From NCBI GenBank assembly GCA_000688775.2, contig CP007628.2, positions 744,001-808,000 on the forward strand: 64,000 nt of DNA. The letters run 5' to 3'. The notes below the pieces were generated by a model that saw only the letters and a list, made by a program, of their open reading frames with translations, made no database searches and was not told where the DNA came from. Below are positions 36,763 through 45,948 of the stretch, one piece after another; position 1 is the first letter of the stretch, and the number at the start of each line of letters is the position of its first letter. This DNA comes from Streptococcus sp. VT 162 (GTDB taxonomy: Bacteria; Bacillota; Bacilli; Lactobacillales; Streptococcaceae). A program made the position numbers and the translations under genes.

Positions 36763-37397
36763 TTTGGATTTTGATGGGTTAGGTTCAATCCCCAAGGGAC
36801 GAGATTTTCAGTTTTATTTTTGATACGTGTAATATTATCTTTGTGACGAATGATAATCAAGCTAGCAAGTGCTAGGATAATCAAAATGAAGAGAGGGTCA
36901 TAGCTGCTCAGGATAAAACCAAATAGTGGAAATAGGAGAACTCCGATAACGGCTGCGATAGAAGCAGTAACGCTAGATAGTGAAATCATACTACCTAGAT
37001 AGAGGCTTCCAAAGAATACGATTGCTAGATAGAGACAGAAAACAGGCGCAAATCCGAAAATCACTCCAGCGCTGGTTGCGACAGCCTTACCCCCCTTAAA
37101 TCCTGCAAAGATAGGAAAAGTATGTCCAATCACAGCCAAAAGTCCAAATACAAGAGGTGATACACCTTGAAGGTGGAAAAGGATTGGAAGGAGAGTGGCC
37201 AAGGTTCCTTTAAAGAAGTCAATCACAAAGGTTGCCATACCCGCTTTCTTACCTAAAATTCGGAAAGTATTGGTTGTTCCGGTGTTTCCAGAACCATGTT
37301 CACGCAGATTTGTTTGAAAGAAGATTTGTCCAATCCAAAGACCAGATGGAATCGAACCTAGCAGATAAGCTAAAATTAATAATACAAATGTCATCAT
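36756..37397 (-). CDS. plsY: Glycerol-3-phosphate acyltransferase PlsY
   Basis: Transfers acyl groups from acyl-phosphate to glycerol-3-phosphate, the first step of phospholipid synthesis. The 213-aa membrane protein has the three conserved loops: [28 protein letters not shown] and [21 protein letters not shown]. Two adjacent ATG codons (37397, 37394) are possible starts; no ribosome binding site is seen and the -10 box is six bases upstream, so a leaderless mRNA is predicted. It is divergent from parE. Confidence 0.94.
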   Translation of the reverse strand: MMTFVLLILAYLLGSIPSGLWIGQIFFQTNLREHGSGNTGTTNTFRILGKKAGMATFVIDFFKGTLATLLPILFHLQGVSPLVFGLLAVIGHTFPIFAGFKGGKAVATSAGVIFGFAPVFCLYLAIVFFGSLYLGSMISLSSVTASIAAVIGVLLFPLFGFILSSYDPLFILIILALASLIIIRHKDNITRIKNKTENLVPWGLNLTHQNPKK

Positions 37398-37403
37398 AGA
37401 ACT

Positions 37404-37412
37404 ATTATACCA
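37404..37412 (-). promoter_or_regulatory. Extended -10 promoter of plsY
   Basis: On the minus strand TGG-TATAAT, then AGTTCT, then ATG: the predicted start of transcription is the A of the start codon. Confidence 0.65.
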
Positions 37413-37474
37413 TGAAATGGTATAGAAAGTCAGAGAATATCCTGTGAAATTGTGACAACTGAAAGGGAAAAGCT

Positions 37475-37503
37475 TTGCAAAATCGCTAGAAAACCTGTAA
37501 AAT
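37475..37503 (+). promoter_or_regulatory. Promoter of parE
   Basis: TTGCAA (37475-37480) and TAAAAT (37498-37503), spacer 17 bp. Confidence 0.7.
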
Positions 37504-37532
37504 AGAAAAGATGAACAAATAGGAGGTTCCTT

Positions 37533-39476
37533 GTGTCAAAAAAGGAAATCAATATTAATAACTACAATGATGACGCCATTCAGGTGCTAGAAGGGTTGGA
37601 TGCGGTCCGTAAACGTCCGGGGATGTATATTGGATCGACTGACGGTGCTGGTCTCCATCACCTAGTCTGGGAAATTGTGGATAATGCAGTCGATGAAGCC
37701 TTGTCTGGATTTGGTGACCGCATTGATGTGACCATCAATAAGGACGGCAGTCTAACTGTTCAAGACCATGGTCGTGGGATGCCAACCGGGATGCACGCCA
37801 TGGGAATTCCAACTGTTGAAGTTATCTTTACCATTCTCCACGCTGGAGGAAAATTCGGTCAAGGTGGTTATAAGACATCAGGTGGTCTCCACGGAGTGGG
37901 ATCTTCAGTCGTTAATGCCCTTTCTAGTTGGCTAGAAGTTGAAATTACTCGTGACGGTACAGTCTACAAGCAACGTTTTGAAAATGGTGGAAAACCTGTT
38001 ACAACCTTGAAGAAAATTGGTACAGCACCCAAGTCTAAGACAGGTACCAAGGTTACCTTCATGCCTGACGCGACGATTTTTTCTACGACTGACTTCAAGT
38101 ACAATACCATTTCTGAACGTCTCAATGAGTCAGCCTTTCTCTTAAAAAATGTTACCTTGTCTTTGACAGATAGGCGAACAGATGAAGCAATCGAATTTCA
38201 TTATGAGAACGGGGTACAAGACTTTGTTTCTTACCTCAATGAAGACAAGGAAACCTTGACGCCAGTCCTATACTTTGAAGGCGAAGACAATGGTTTCCAA
38301 GTGGAAGTTGCCCTCCAGTACAATGATGGATTCTCAGATAACATTCTATCCTTTGTCAATAACGTTCGTACGAAAGATGGTGGAACGCACGAGACAGGAC
38401 TCAAGTCAGCCATTACCAAGGTTATGAATGACTACGCGCGTAAGACTGGACTCCTCAAGGAAAAAGATAAAAACTTAGAAGGTTCAGATTATCGTGAGGG
38501 ACTAGCAGCTGTTCTTTCTATTCTGGTTCCTGAAGAACACCTCCAGTTTGAAGGTCAGACCAAGGATAAACTAGGGAGTCCTCTGGCTCGTCCAGTTGTA
38601 GATGGGATTGTGGCTGATAAGTTAACCTTCTTCCTCATGGAAAATGGAGAACTTGCTTCCAATCTTATCCGTAAGGCTATCAAGGCGCGTGATGCTCGTG
38701 AGGCGGCTCGCAAAGCGCGTGATGAGAGCCGAAATGGTAAGAAAAACAAGAAAGACAAGGGCTTGTTGTCTGGAAAATTGACCCCAGCCCAGTCTAAGAA
38801 TCCTGCAAAAAATGAACTCTACCTGGTTGAGGGGGACTCTGCCGGTGGTTCTGCCAAACAAGGTCGTGACCGTAAGTTCCAGGCTATCTTGCCACTTCGA
38901 GGTAAGGTTATCAATACAGCCAAGGCCAAGATGGCGGATATCCTCAAAAATGAAGAAATCAATACCATGATTTATACCATTGGTGCGGGTGTGGGAGCAG
39001 ACTTCTCTCTTGAAGATGCTAACTATGACAAGATCATTATCATGACCGATGCGGATACCGATGGTGCCCATATCCAAACTCTTCTTTTAACATTCTTCTA
39101 CCGTTACATGCGTCCACTAGTCGAGGCAGGACATGTCTATATCGCCCTTCCGCCTCTGTACAAGATGTCCAAAGGCAAAGGCAAGAAAGAAGAAGTGGCC
39201 TATGCTTGGACGGACGGAGAGCTAGAAGAACTCCGCAAGCAATTTGGCAAAGGAGCTACCCTTCAACGCTACAAAGGTCTTGGTGAGATGAATGCAGACC
39301 AACTCTGGGAAACAACCATGAACCCAGAAACGCGTACCCTCATCCGTGTCACTATCGAAGACCTAGCACGCGCTGAACGTCGCGTCAATGTCCTTATGGG
39401 AGATAAGGTCGAACCACGCCGTAAATGGATTGAGGATAACGTGAAGTTTACACTGGAAGAAGCGACAGTGTTTTGA
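37533..39476 (+). CDS. parE: DNA topoisomerase IV subunit B
   Basis: The ATPase subunit of topoisomerase IV, which separates linked daughter chromosomes. The protein is 647 aa. It has the GHKL ATPase motifs ([39 protein letters not shown]) and the TOPRIM residues [19 protein letters not shown] and [10 protein letters not shown]. It starts at GTG 37533, preceded by AGGAGGTTCCTT. No terminator follows, and an AbiH gene begins 18 bases after its stop. Confidence 0.97.
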   Translation: MSKKEININNYNDDAIQVLEGLDAVRKRPGMYIGSTDGAGLHHLVWEIVDNAVDEALSGFGDRIDVTINKDGSLTVQDHGRGMPTGMHAMGIPTVEVIFTILHAGGKFGQGGYKTSGGLHGVGSSVVNALSSWLEVEITRDGTVYKQRFENGGKPVTTLKKIGTAPKSKTGTKVTFMPDATIFSTTDFKYNTISERLNESAFLLKNVTLSLTDRRTDEAIEFHYENGVQDFVSYLNEDKETLTPVLYFEGEDNGFQVEVALQYNDGFSDNILSFVNNVRTKDGGTHETGLKSAITKVMNDYARKTGLLKEKDKNLEGSDYREGLAAVLSILVPEEHLQFEGQTKDKLGSPLARPVVDGIVADKLTFFLMENGELASNLIRKAIKARDAREAARKARDESRNGKKNKKDKGLLSGKLTPAQSKNPAKNELYLVEGDSAGGSAKQGRDRKFQAILPLRGKVINTAKAKMADILKNEEINTMIYTIGAGVGADFSLEDANYDKIIIMTDADTDGAHIQTLLLTFFYRYMRPLVEAGHVYIALPPLYKMSKGKGKKEEVAYAWTDGELEELRKQFGKGATLQRYKGLGEMNADQLWETTMNPETRTLIRVTIEDLARAERRVNVLMGDKVEPRRKWIEDNVKFTLEEATVF

Positions 39477-39494
39477 AATAATGAAAATGAAATT

Positions 39495-40706
39495 ATGAGT
39501 TATACAAGATATACAGATCAAGAATTTAAAGAACTAGCTAATGATGGACAAATTAATATCATGGCTCTCTTTGGAAATGGTGTAGATATTCAGTTAATGG
39601 AATATCTTAAATCTCCGTACAGAACTTCTTATCAAAATTTTTATAATTATCTCTGCCATAAGAATTTTGATAAAGATAACATGATCTATAAAAAAATGAC
39701 TGAGGATAAGAAAGATAATGAAAAGAATCCCAATATCAAGCAAAATTGGAGTGACTTTGAGAATAGTTTAATTGAGATTTTTAATCAACCTGGCTGGCTG
39801 GACATAGAGAAATTGACTAAAGATTTCAATAAATTTCAAATCGAGTTCTCAAATTTTTTAAATGAAATAATTACTCCTGATATGCTTGCTGATTTAGGGA
39901 GTGATAGCACAGATAAACGAATTGCTCTCACTTCTTTTACCCGTTTTTTAGGTGATTTAGATTGGATTAATTTCAATAAATTGGCTTTTCCAAGGAAAAC
40001 CAAACTTTATTCTTTATTTAACTGGGAAATTTTAAATTTCAACTATACTTCCATGTTGGATAATATCTTATTGCTAGATAAACAACAATTTGATCCCCAT
40101 CCGTATAGGGATGCTGATAGACAAATCAAATTTTATCCAAATCCTGAAAATAGACACTGTAAGTTAGAAAAAATTGTTGATCATGGAGAATTGAAAGATG
40201 TATATGTAGTTGATTCGTATTTAAATAAAGATACTAATCACTCCAGTTATTTAATTACCAATATCTCCCATCCTCATGGTTATCAGAATGTCCCAAAATC
40301 AATGTTGTTCGGCTTTGACAATGATAATCAAATAACTAATGAAAATAAAAGGTATTTAGCTAAAAATTTTCTAAAGCCCTATTGGGCTCAGAATGACAGA
40401 AGATATAAATCGTACTTTAATGATACTGATTTATTTATATTATATGGTTTATCAATCGGTAATAGTGACTTTTGGTGGTGGAATAATATCCTCAATTCTA
40501 TATTAAAGACCGATGCAGAAATGATAATTTATAATTACAATAGTACTAAAGAATCTGATGAAGATACAATTAATCGATTTATTGATGCCGCCAAAAAAGA
40601 ACAACTCACTGCTGAGGAAATAGAAAAAATTCATAAAAAGATTGCAGTAGTTCAGTATGACTCTAAATCAAAACTCCATGCGTTCAAATTAGATCATTTT
40701 GATTAA
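39495..40706 (+). CDS. AbiH-family abortive infection protein
   Basis: A 403-aa soluble protein that fits the AbiH phage-defence family first found in Lactococcus: an N-terminal LFGNGVDI motif (residues 25-32), NFNYTSMLDN (181-190), HPHG (259-262), LFGFDN (271-276) and LYGLSIGNSDFWWW (316-329). The mechanism of AbiH is unknown. It is very AT-rich: 39841-39900 and 40441-40500 hold 18/60 and 19/60 G+C. ATG 39495 has a weak ribosome binding site 18 bases after parE, so it may depend on the parE promoter. The composition and position suggest transfer. Confidence 0.8.
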   Translation: MSYTRYTDQEFKELANDGQINIMALFGNGVDIQLMEYLKSPYRTSYQNFYNYLCHKNFDKDNMIYKKMTEDKKDNEKNPNIKQNWSDFENSLIEIFNQPGWLDIEKLTKDFNKFQIEFSNFLNEIITPDMLADLGSDSTDKRIALTSFTRFLGDLDWINFNKLAFPRKTKLYSLFNWEILNFNYTSMLDNILLLDKQQFDPHPYRDADRQIKFYPNPENRHCKLEKIVDHGELKDVYVVDSYLNKDTNHSSYLITNISHPHGYQNVPKSMLFGFDNDNQITNENKRYLAKNFLKPYWAQNDRRYKSYFNDTDLFILYGLSIGNSDFWWWNNILNSILKTDAEMIIYNYNSTKESDEDTINRFIDAAKKEQLTAEEIEKIHKKIAVVQYDSKSKLHAFKLDHFD

Positions 40707-40776
40707 ATTTACCTCCTTTTCCTAAAACAAAATATTTCACATAAAGAATTTCTTATACGGAAGGCAACAATTGAGT

Positions 40777-40872
40777 ATGGAATTTTTTAAAGAATGTGAT
40801 AATGAAATAATTCTAGTAAATAACTCGCTTTATAAACATGTTCTTTACAACACTCAAAAAATTAATAACTAA
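40777..40872 (+). other. 31-codon open frame between the AbiH and adenylyltransferase genes
   Basis: ATG 40777 starts a 31-residue frame (MEFFKECDNEIILVNNSLYK and 11 more) that ends 11 bases before the next gene. Its ribosome binding site (AAGG, 13 bases away) is poor and no family is recognised. It may be a leader peptide, a gene remnant or chance. Confidence 0.25.
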
Positions 40873-40883
40873 TAAGGAACCAC

Positions 40884-41705
40884 ATGAGAACTGACCAGGA
40901 AATGCTTGACCTGATTTTACAAATAGCTAAAAAGTTACAGGTTGATGCTGTGGCCCTATCGGGTTCGCGTACAAACCCCAATGCCCCAACAGATGAATTT
41001 CAAGACTATGATGTTGTTTATGTCGTGGACGACTTAGATAATTTGACGAGTGACCTTGCTTGGTTAGACCAGTTTGGCACACGTATCATTGAGCAACATA
41101 ATCTCCTAGGCAACCGTCGCCTCTATCTCATGCTATTTGAAGATGGCAATCGGATTGATTTAACCCTCTGCCTTAAAGACCAAATTCAAGAGTGGGTGGA
41201 TAGTGAGGCTGGGTTCACCGTTTTAGAAGATAAGAAGGGTTTGTTTGAAGCGTATCTGCCTAATCCTAAGCACTACTGGACTGCTCCGCCCTCCAAAGAG
41301 GAATTTACAGCATCCTGCAATGAATTTTGGTGGGTGTCAGCCTACGTGGTCAAAGGAATTTGTCGTAAGCAAGTCATCTATGCGACAGACCATCTCTACG
41401 GTATTTGTCAGCAAGAACTCTTGAAAGTCTTGGCCTGGCAGGTCGCAATAGATAGAGGAGTAATCGACATCGGTAAGAACTACAAGTACCTCTATAACTA
41501 CTTGCCTTCTGAGAAGGAGAAGGAATTCTCAAATCTGCTTGATTTCTCGAGTTTAGACAAAATTACTCAGTCTTTATTGGCTACGATGCAACTTTTTCAC
41601 CAAGAAGCTCAAAGGCTTGCCCAAATGATGGGCTTTGACTACGATAAGGAAGTAGCTGAGAAGATGATTCAGTATGCTGAGGAAAAACTTCAAAACACTA
41701 ATTAA
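40884..41705 (+). CDS. ANT(6)-like aminoglycoside adenylyltransferase
   Basis: A 273-aa member of the AadE/ANT(6) nucleotidyltransferase family: LSGSRTNPNAPTDEFQDYDVVYVV holds the GS and DxD metal motif, with NRRLYLMLFEDGNRIDLTLC giving the third acidic residue, and EFWWVSAYVVKGICRKQ in the helical C-terminal part. ANT(6) enzymes inactivate streptomycin, but chromosomal members like this may have another substrate. AAGGAACCAC precedes ATG 40884. An ant-type gene between parE and parC is a published feature of some viridans streptococci and is absent from typical pneumococci. Confidence 0.85.
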   Translation: MRTDQEMLDLILQIAKKLQVDAVALSGSRTNPNAPTDEFQDYDVVYVVDDLDNLTSDLAWLDQFGTRIIEQHNLLGNRRLYLMLFEDGNRIDLTLCLKDQIQEWVDSEAGFTVLEDKKGLFEAYLPNPKHYWTAPPSKEEFTASCNEFWWVSAYVVKGICRKQVIYATDHLYGICQQELLKVLAWQVAIDRGVIDIGKNYKYLYNYLPSEKEKEFSNLLDFSSLDKITQSLLATMQLFHQEAQRLAQMMGFDYDKEVAEKMIQYAEEKLQNTN

Positions 41706-41775
41706 ATAAAGAACATAATTCATAACTTTAAACTACAGAAAGGATAGTTTAGTTATATAAAATAACTTAACACCT

Positions 41776-41804
41776 TTGTCTATAAAAAAACTACTCTATA
41801 TTAT
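41776..41804 (+). promoter_or_regulatory. Candidate promoter of parC
   Basis: TTGTCT (41776-41781) and TATTAT (41799-41804), spacer 17 bp. The 120-base leader that follows contains AAAGGAG (41808-41814) and a 16-codon frame at 41830-41880; neither has a clear role. Confidence 0.5.
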
Positions 41805-41922
41805 TTGAAAGGAGTTGAACACGCCCTAAATGCTGTGTGAAAAAGATAAATTCTCTTACGAGCATCGCTCACTGCAATAATTTCCTATTTTCACTTTGCA
41901 TTTTACGGGCTTTGTATCCTAT

Positions 41923-44403
41923 ATGAGTAACATTCAAAACATGTCCCTTGAGGACATCATGGGAGAGCGCTTTGGTCGCTACTCCAAGTACATCATTCAA
42001 GACCGGGCTTTGCCAGACATTCGGGATGGATTGAAACCGGTCCAGCGTCGTATTCTTTATTCAATGAATAAAGATGGCAATACTTTTGACAAGAGCTACC
42101 GTAAGTCGGCCAAGTCTGTCGGTAACATCATGGGGAATTTTCACCCACACGGTGATTCTTCCATCTATGATGCCATGGTTCGTATGTCTCAGGACTGGAA
42201 AAACCGTGAGATTCTAGTTGAAATGCACGGTAATAACGGTTCTATGGACGGAGATCCGCCTGCGGCTATGCGTTATACCGAGGCTCGTTTGTCTGAGATT
42301 GCTGGTTATCTTCTTCAAGATATCGAAAAGAAGACAGTTCCCTTTGCTTGGAACTTTGACGATACCGAGAAAGAACCGACTGTTTTGCCAGCAGCATTTC
42401 CAAACCTCTTGGTCAATGGTTCGACTGGTATTTCGGCTGGTTATGCTACAGACATTCCTCCCCATAATTTAGCTGAGGTTATTGATGCGACGGTTTACAT
42501 GATTGACCACCCAACAGCCAAGGTGGACAAACTCATGGAATTCTTGCCTGGGCCAGACTTCCCTACAGGGGCTATCATTCAAGGGCGTGATGAAATCAAG
42601 AAAGCCTATGAAACTGGGAAAGGGCGCGTGGTCGTTCGATCTAAGACGGAGGTTGAAAAGCTAAAAGGTGGTAAGGAACAAATCGTTATCACTGAAATTC
42701 CTTATGAAATCAATAAAGCCAATCTCGTCAAGAAAATCGATGATGTTCGTGTGAATAACAAGGTGGCAGGTATTGCTGAGGTTCGTGATGAGTCTGACCG
42801 TGACGGTCTTCGTATCGCTATTGAACTTAAGAAAGACGCGAATACCGAGCTCGTACTCAACTATCTCTTCAAGTACACTGACCTGCAAATCAACTACAAC
42901 TTTAACATGGTGGCGATTGACAATTTCACACCTCGTCAGGTTGGAATTGTTCCAATCTTATCTAGCTATATCGCCCACCGTCGTGAAGTAATTTTGGCTC
43001 GTTCCCGCTTTGACAAGGAAAAAGCTGAGAAACGTCTGCATATCGTTGAAGGTTTGATTCGCGTGATTTCGATTTTGGATGAAGTCATTGCTCTTATCCG
43101 TGCTTCTGAGAACAAGGCTGACGCCAAGGAAAACCTCAAGGTCAGCTATGAGTTTACAGAAGAGCAGGCTGAAGCTATCGTGACCTTACAACTTTACCGT
43201 TTGACCAATACAGACGTGGTTGTCTTGCAGGAAGAAGAAGCAGAACTGCGTGAAAAGATCGCCATGCTTGCGGCTATCATCGGTGATGAACGGACTATGT
43301 ACAATCTCATGAAGAAAGAACTTCGTGAGGTCAAGAAGAAATTTGCGACTCCACGTTTGAGTACTTTGGAAGACACCGCAAAAGTAATTGAGATTGACAC
43401 AGCTAGTTTGATTGCCGAGGAGGATACCTATGTCAGCGTGACTAAGGCAGGCTATATCAAGCGTACTAGCCCACGTTCCTTTGCGGCATCCACTCTGGAA
43501 GAAATTGGCAAGCGTGATGATGATCGTTTGATCTTTGTACAAACTGCCAAGACAACCCAGCACCTCTTGATGTTCACGACTCTTGGGAATGTCATTTATC
43601 GACCAATCCATGAATTGGCAGACATTCGCTGGAAGGACATCGGAGAGCACTTGAGCCAAACGATTACAAACTTTGAAACTAACGAAGAAATTCTCTATGC
43701 AGAAGTAGTGGATCAGTTTGATGATGCGACAACTTATTTTGCAGCGACTCGACTTGGTCAAATCAAGCGTGTAGAACGCAAAGAATTCTCTCCATGGCGG
43801 ACCTACAAGTCGAAGTCTGTTAAGTACGCTAAACTCAAAGACGAGACAGACCAGATTGTAGCAGTAGCACCAATCAAACTGGATGATGTTCTCTTGATTA
43901 GTCAAAATGGTTATGCCCTTCGTTTCAATATCGAAGAGGTTCCCGTTGTCGGTGCCAAGGCTGCAGGTGTCAAGGCTATGAACCTGAAAGAAGATGATGT
44001 CCTCCAATCCGCCTTTATATGTAACACTTCATCCTTCTACCTCTTGACCCAACGTGGTAGCTTGAAACGTGTTTCTATTGAGGAAATTCCAGCGACCAGC
44101 CGTGCCAAACGAGGCCTACAAGTCTTGCGTGAGTTGAAAAACAAACCGCACCGTGTCTTCTTGGCTGGAGCAGTTGCAGAGCAAGGTTTCGTTGGTGATC
44201 TTTTTAGTACAGAAGTAGAAGAAAACGACCAAACGTTACTTGTTCAATCTAACAAGGGGACAATCTATGAGAGCCAATTGCAAGATTTGAACTTGTCAGA
44301 ACGTACTAGCAATGGAAGCTTTATTTCAGACACCATTTCAGATGAGGAAGTTTTCGATGCTTACCTCAAAGAAGTCTATAAAGAAGGTAAAGACAATCCA
44401 TAA
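41923..44403 (+). CDS. parC: DNA topoisomerase IV subunit A
   Basis: The DNA-cleaving subunit of topoisomerase IV; the catalytic Tyr is in AAMRYTEARLS (residue 118). The protein is 826 aa with the C-terminal beta-pinwheel. Quinolone positions Ser79 and Asp83 ([12 protein letters not shown]) and Lys137 are wild type. Gly52 and Asp91 differ from the usual pneumococcal Ser52 and Asn91 and match viridans alleles. I chose ATG 41923, which gives this standard numbering; it lacks a clear ribosome binding site, and an in-frame TTG at 41896 is the only alternative. Confidence 0.96.
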   Translation: MSNIQNMSLEDIMGERFGRYSKYIIQDRALPDIRDGLKPVQRRILYSMNKDGNTFDKSYRKSAKSVGNIMGNFHPHGDSSIYDAMVRMSQDWKNREILVEMHGNNGSMDGDPPAAMRYTEARLSEIAGYLLQDIEKKTVPFAWNFDDTEKEPTVLPAAFPNLLVNGSTGISAGYATDIPPHNLAEVIDATVYMIDHPTAKVDKLMEFLPGPDFPTGAIIQGRDEIKKAYETGKGRVVVRSKTEVEKLKGGKEQIVITEIPYEINKANLVKKIDDVRVNNKVAGIAEVRDESDRDGLRIAIELKKDANTELVLNYLFKYTDLQINYNFNMVAIDNFTPRQVGIVPILSSYIAHRREVILARSRFDKEKAEKRLHIVEGLIRVISILDEVIALIRASENKADAKENLKVSYEFTEEQAEAIVTLQLYRLTNTDVVVLQEEEAELREKIAMLAAIIGDERTMYNLMKKELREVKKKFATPRLSTLEDTAKVIEIDTASLIAEEDTYVSVTKAGYIKRTSPRSFAASTLEEIGKRDDDRLIFVQTAKTTQHLLMFTTLGNVIYRPIHELADIRWKDIGEHLSQTITNFETNEEILYAEVVDQFDDATTYFAATRLGQIKRVERKEFSPWRTYKSKSVKYAKLKDETDQIVAVAPIKLDDVLLISQNGYALRFNIEEVPVVGAKAAGVKAMNLKEDDVLQSAFICNTSSFYLLTQRGSLKRVSIEEIPATSRAKRGLQVLRELKNKPHRVFLAGAVAEQGFVGDLFSTEVEENDQTLLVQSNKGTIYESQLQDLNLSERTSNGSFISDTISDEEVFDAYLKEVYKEGKDNP

Positions 44404-44438
44404 AAAGAATCGGTCCAAGTGACTGATTTCTTTTTTTC
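44404..44438 (+). terminator. Terminator of parC
   Basis: AAAGAATCGGTC (44404-44415) pairs with GACTGATTTCTTT (44421-44433) with minor mismatches, then T-run. Confidence 0.75.
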
Positions 44439-44443
44439 GAGAA

Positions 44444-44458
44444 AATTTTCAGAAAATT
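44444..44458. promoter_or_regulatory. Perfect CodY box upstream of ilvE
   Basis: AATTTTCAGAAAATT matches the consensus AATTTTCWGAAAATT at all 15 positions. It lies 11 bp upstream of the ilvE -35 box. Confidence 0.9.
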
Positions 44459-44469
44459 ACAAATAATAC

Positions 44470-44497
44470 TTGAAATTTTACTAGAAAAGTGTAGAAT
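44470..44497 (+). promoter_or_regulatory. Promoter of ilvE
   Basis: TTGAAA (44470-44475) and TAGAAT (44492-44497), spacer 16 bp. Confidence 0.75.
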
Positions 44498-44533
44498 AGA
44501 ACACATAGTTTGAATAGTATAAAGGAGAAACAC

Positions 44534-45556
44534 ATGACAGTTGCAATTGATTGGGAAAATCTTGGCTTTGCTTATATGAAATTACCTTACCGTTATATCG
44601 CTCACTACAAAAATGGTCAATGGGATCAAGGAGAATTGACAGAGGATGCAACCTTGCATATTTCAGAGTCTTCTCCAAGTCTCCACTATGGACAGCAAGC
44701 GTTTGAAGGTTTGAAAGCCTATCGTACCAAGGACGGCAGTGTTCAATTGTTCCGTCCTGACGAAAATGCCAAGCGTTTGCAACGTACTTGCGACCGTCTT
44801 TTGATGCCACAAGTTCCGACAGAAATGTTTGTAGAAGCTTGTAAAGCAGTTGTGCGTGCAAATGAAGAATACGTCCCACCATATGGAACAGGTGGAACCC
44901 TTTATCTTCGTCCGCTGTTGATTGGTATTGGGGATATTATTGGGGTTAAACCAGCAGAAGAGTATATTTTCACTATCTTTGCTATGCCAGTTGGAAATTA
45001 CTTTAAGGGTGGATTGGTTCCAACCAACTTCTTGATTCAGGATGAATACGACCGTGCAGCTCCGAATGGTACAGGTGCGGCCAAGGTAGGTGGAAACTAT
45101 GCTGCTAGTCTCCTCCCAGGTAAAATGGCCAAGTCACGCCAATTTTCAGATGTTATCTACTTAGACCCATCTACACATACAAAGATTGAAGAAGTCGGAT
45201 CAGCTAACTTCTTTGGAATCACGGCAGACAATGAATTTGTTACGCCATTGAGTCCATCCATCTTGCCATCCATTACCAAGTACTCTTTGCTTTACTTGGC
45301 AGAACACCGCTTGGGCTTGACTCCGATTGAAGGTGATGTCCCAATCGATAATTTGGATCGTTTTGTAGAGGCAGGTGCTTGTGGAACAGCAGCGGTTATT
45401 TCTCCAATTGGAGGTATCCAACACGGCGATGATTTCCATGTTTTCTATAGTGAAACAGAAGTAGGTCCTGTTACACGTAAACTCTATGATGAATTGACTG
45501 GTATCCAATTTGGTGATGTAGAAGCGCCTGAAGGATGGATTGTCAAAGTGGACTAA
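44534..45556 (+). CDS. ilvE: Branched-chain amino acid aminotransferase
   Basis: A fold-type IV PLP enzyme that makes or degrades Leu, Ile and Val. The protein is 340 aa. The PLP lysine is in the AAKVGGNYAASL region, with YGQQAFEGLKAYR, RPLLIGIGD and EVGSANFFGI motifs. ATG 44534 (MTVAIDW) follows AAAGGAGAAACAC; a longer frame from 44510 is not supported. The perfect CodY box upstream points to repression when branched-chain amino acids are plentiful. Confidence 0.95.
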   Translation: MTVAIDWENLGFAYMKLPYRYIAHYKNGQWDQGELTEDATLHISESSPSLHYGQQAFEGLKAYRTKDGSVQLFRPDENAKRLQRTCDRLLMPQVPTEMFVEACKAVVRANEEYVPPYGTGGTLYLRPLLIGIGDIIGVKPAEEYIFTIFAMPVGNYFKGGLVPTNFLIQDEYDRAAPNGTGAAKVGGNYAASLLPGKMAKSRQFSDVIYLDPSTHTKIEEVGSANFFGITADNEFVTPLSPSILPSITKYSLLYLAEHRLGLTPIEGDVPIDNLDRFVEAGACGTAAVISPIGGIQHGDDFHVFYSETEVGPVTRKLYDELTGIQFGDVEAPEGWIVKVD

Positions 45557-45574
45557 AAGACATGAAGTAAAGAA

Positions 45575-45615
45575 GAACTCCGTAGCAGTTGTAAGGACTG
45601 AAATGGAGTTTTTTC
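45575..45615 (+). terminator. Terminator of ilvE
   Basis: AACTCC (45576-45581) pairs with GGAGTT (45605-45610), with an inner CAGT/ACTG stem, then TTTTTC. Confidence 0.75.
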
Positions 45616-45644
45616 TTGCTAGTTTGAGCATTTTCTTGTACAAT
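45616..45644 (+). promoter_or_regulatory. Promoter of the DUF2969 gene
   Basis: TTGCTA (45616-45621) and TACAAT (45639-45644), spacer 17 bp. Confidence 0.65.
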
Positions 45645-45668
45645 AGAAAAAGTGAAAAGAGGTAAAGT

Positions 45669-45899
45669 ATGAGTAAAAAAGATAAGAAAATTGAAATCCA
45701 ATTAACCGATGCAAAAGTGACTGTTGGAAAAGACAGCTATGAAGGATACGTTTTGACGATTGGGAAAAAGGTCATTGGAGAAATTGCCGAATTAGATAGC
45801 CAATTTGCCATCATAAAGAATGGAAATGTCGATAGTTTTTATAAAAAACTTGAAAAAGCTGTGGAAATTTTGATTGAAAACTATAATTTGACAAAATAA
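45669..45899 (+). CDS. DUF2969 family protein
   Basis: A 76-aa soluble protein of the DUF2969 family, small lactic-acid-bacterial proteins of unknown function. It begins MSKKDKKIEIQLTDAKVTV and has the conserved GYVLTIGKKVIGEIAELD and a C-terminal helix. AAGAGGTAAAGT precedes ATG 45669. Own promoter; the fused tRNA relic follows. Confidence 0.8.
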   Translation: MSKKDKKIEIQLTDAKVTVGKDSYEGYVLTIGKKVIGEIAELDSQFAIIKNGNVDSFYKKLEKAVEILIENYNLTK

Positions 45900-45902
45900 T
45901 AC

Positions 45903-45931
45903 TTGTTTTATTGAAAATTTCATGATATAAT
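45903..45931 (+). promoter_or_regulatory. Promoter of the tRNA relic
   Basis: TTGTTT (45903-45908) and extended TGA-TATAAT (45926-45931), spacer 17 bp. Transcription would start about 11 bases before the tRNA-Tyr 5' end. Confidence 0.7.
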
Positions 45932-45948
45932 AGTTCTCGTTAAACATT

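Noticed and set aside
40884..41705. Acquired streptomycin resistance gene
   Set aside because: The family fits, but chromosomal ant-type genes at this locus are not shown to give resistance; similarity alone does not support a resistance call.
41923..42333. Quinolone-resistance mutation in ParC
   Set aside because: Residues 79, 83 and 137 are wild type; Gly52 and Asp91 are species-type differences, not resistance changes.
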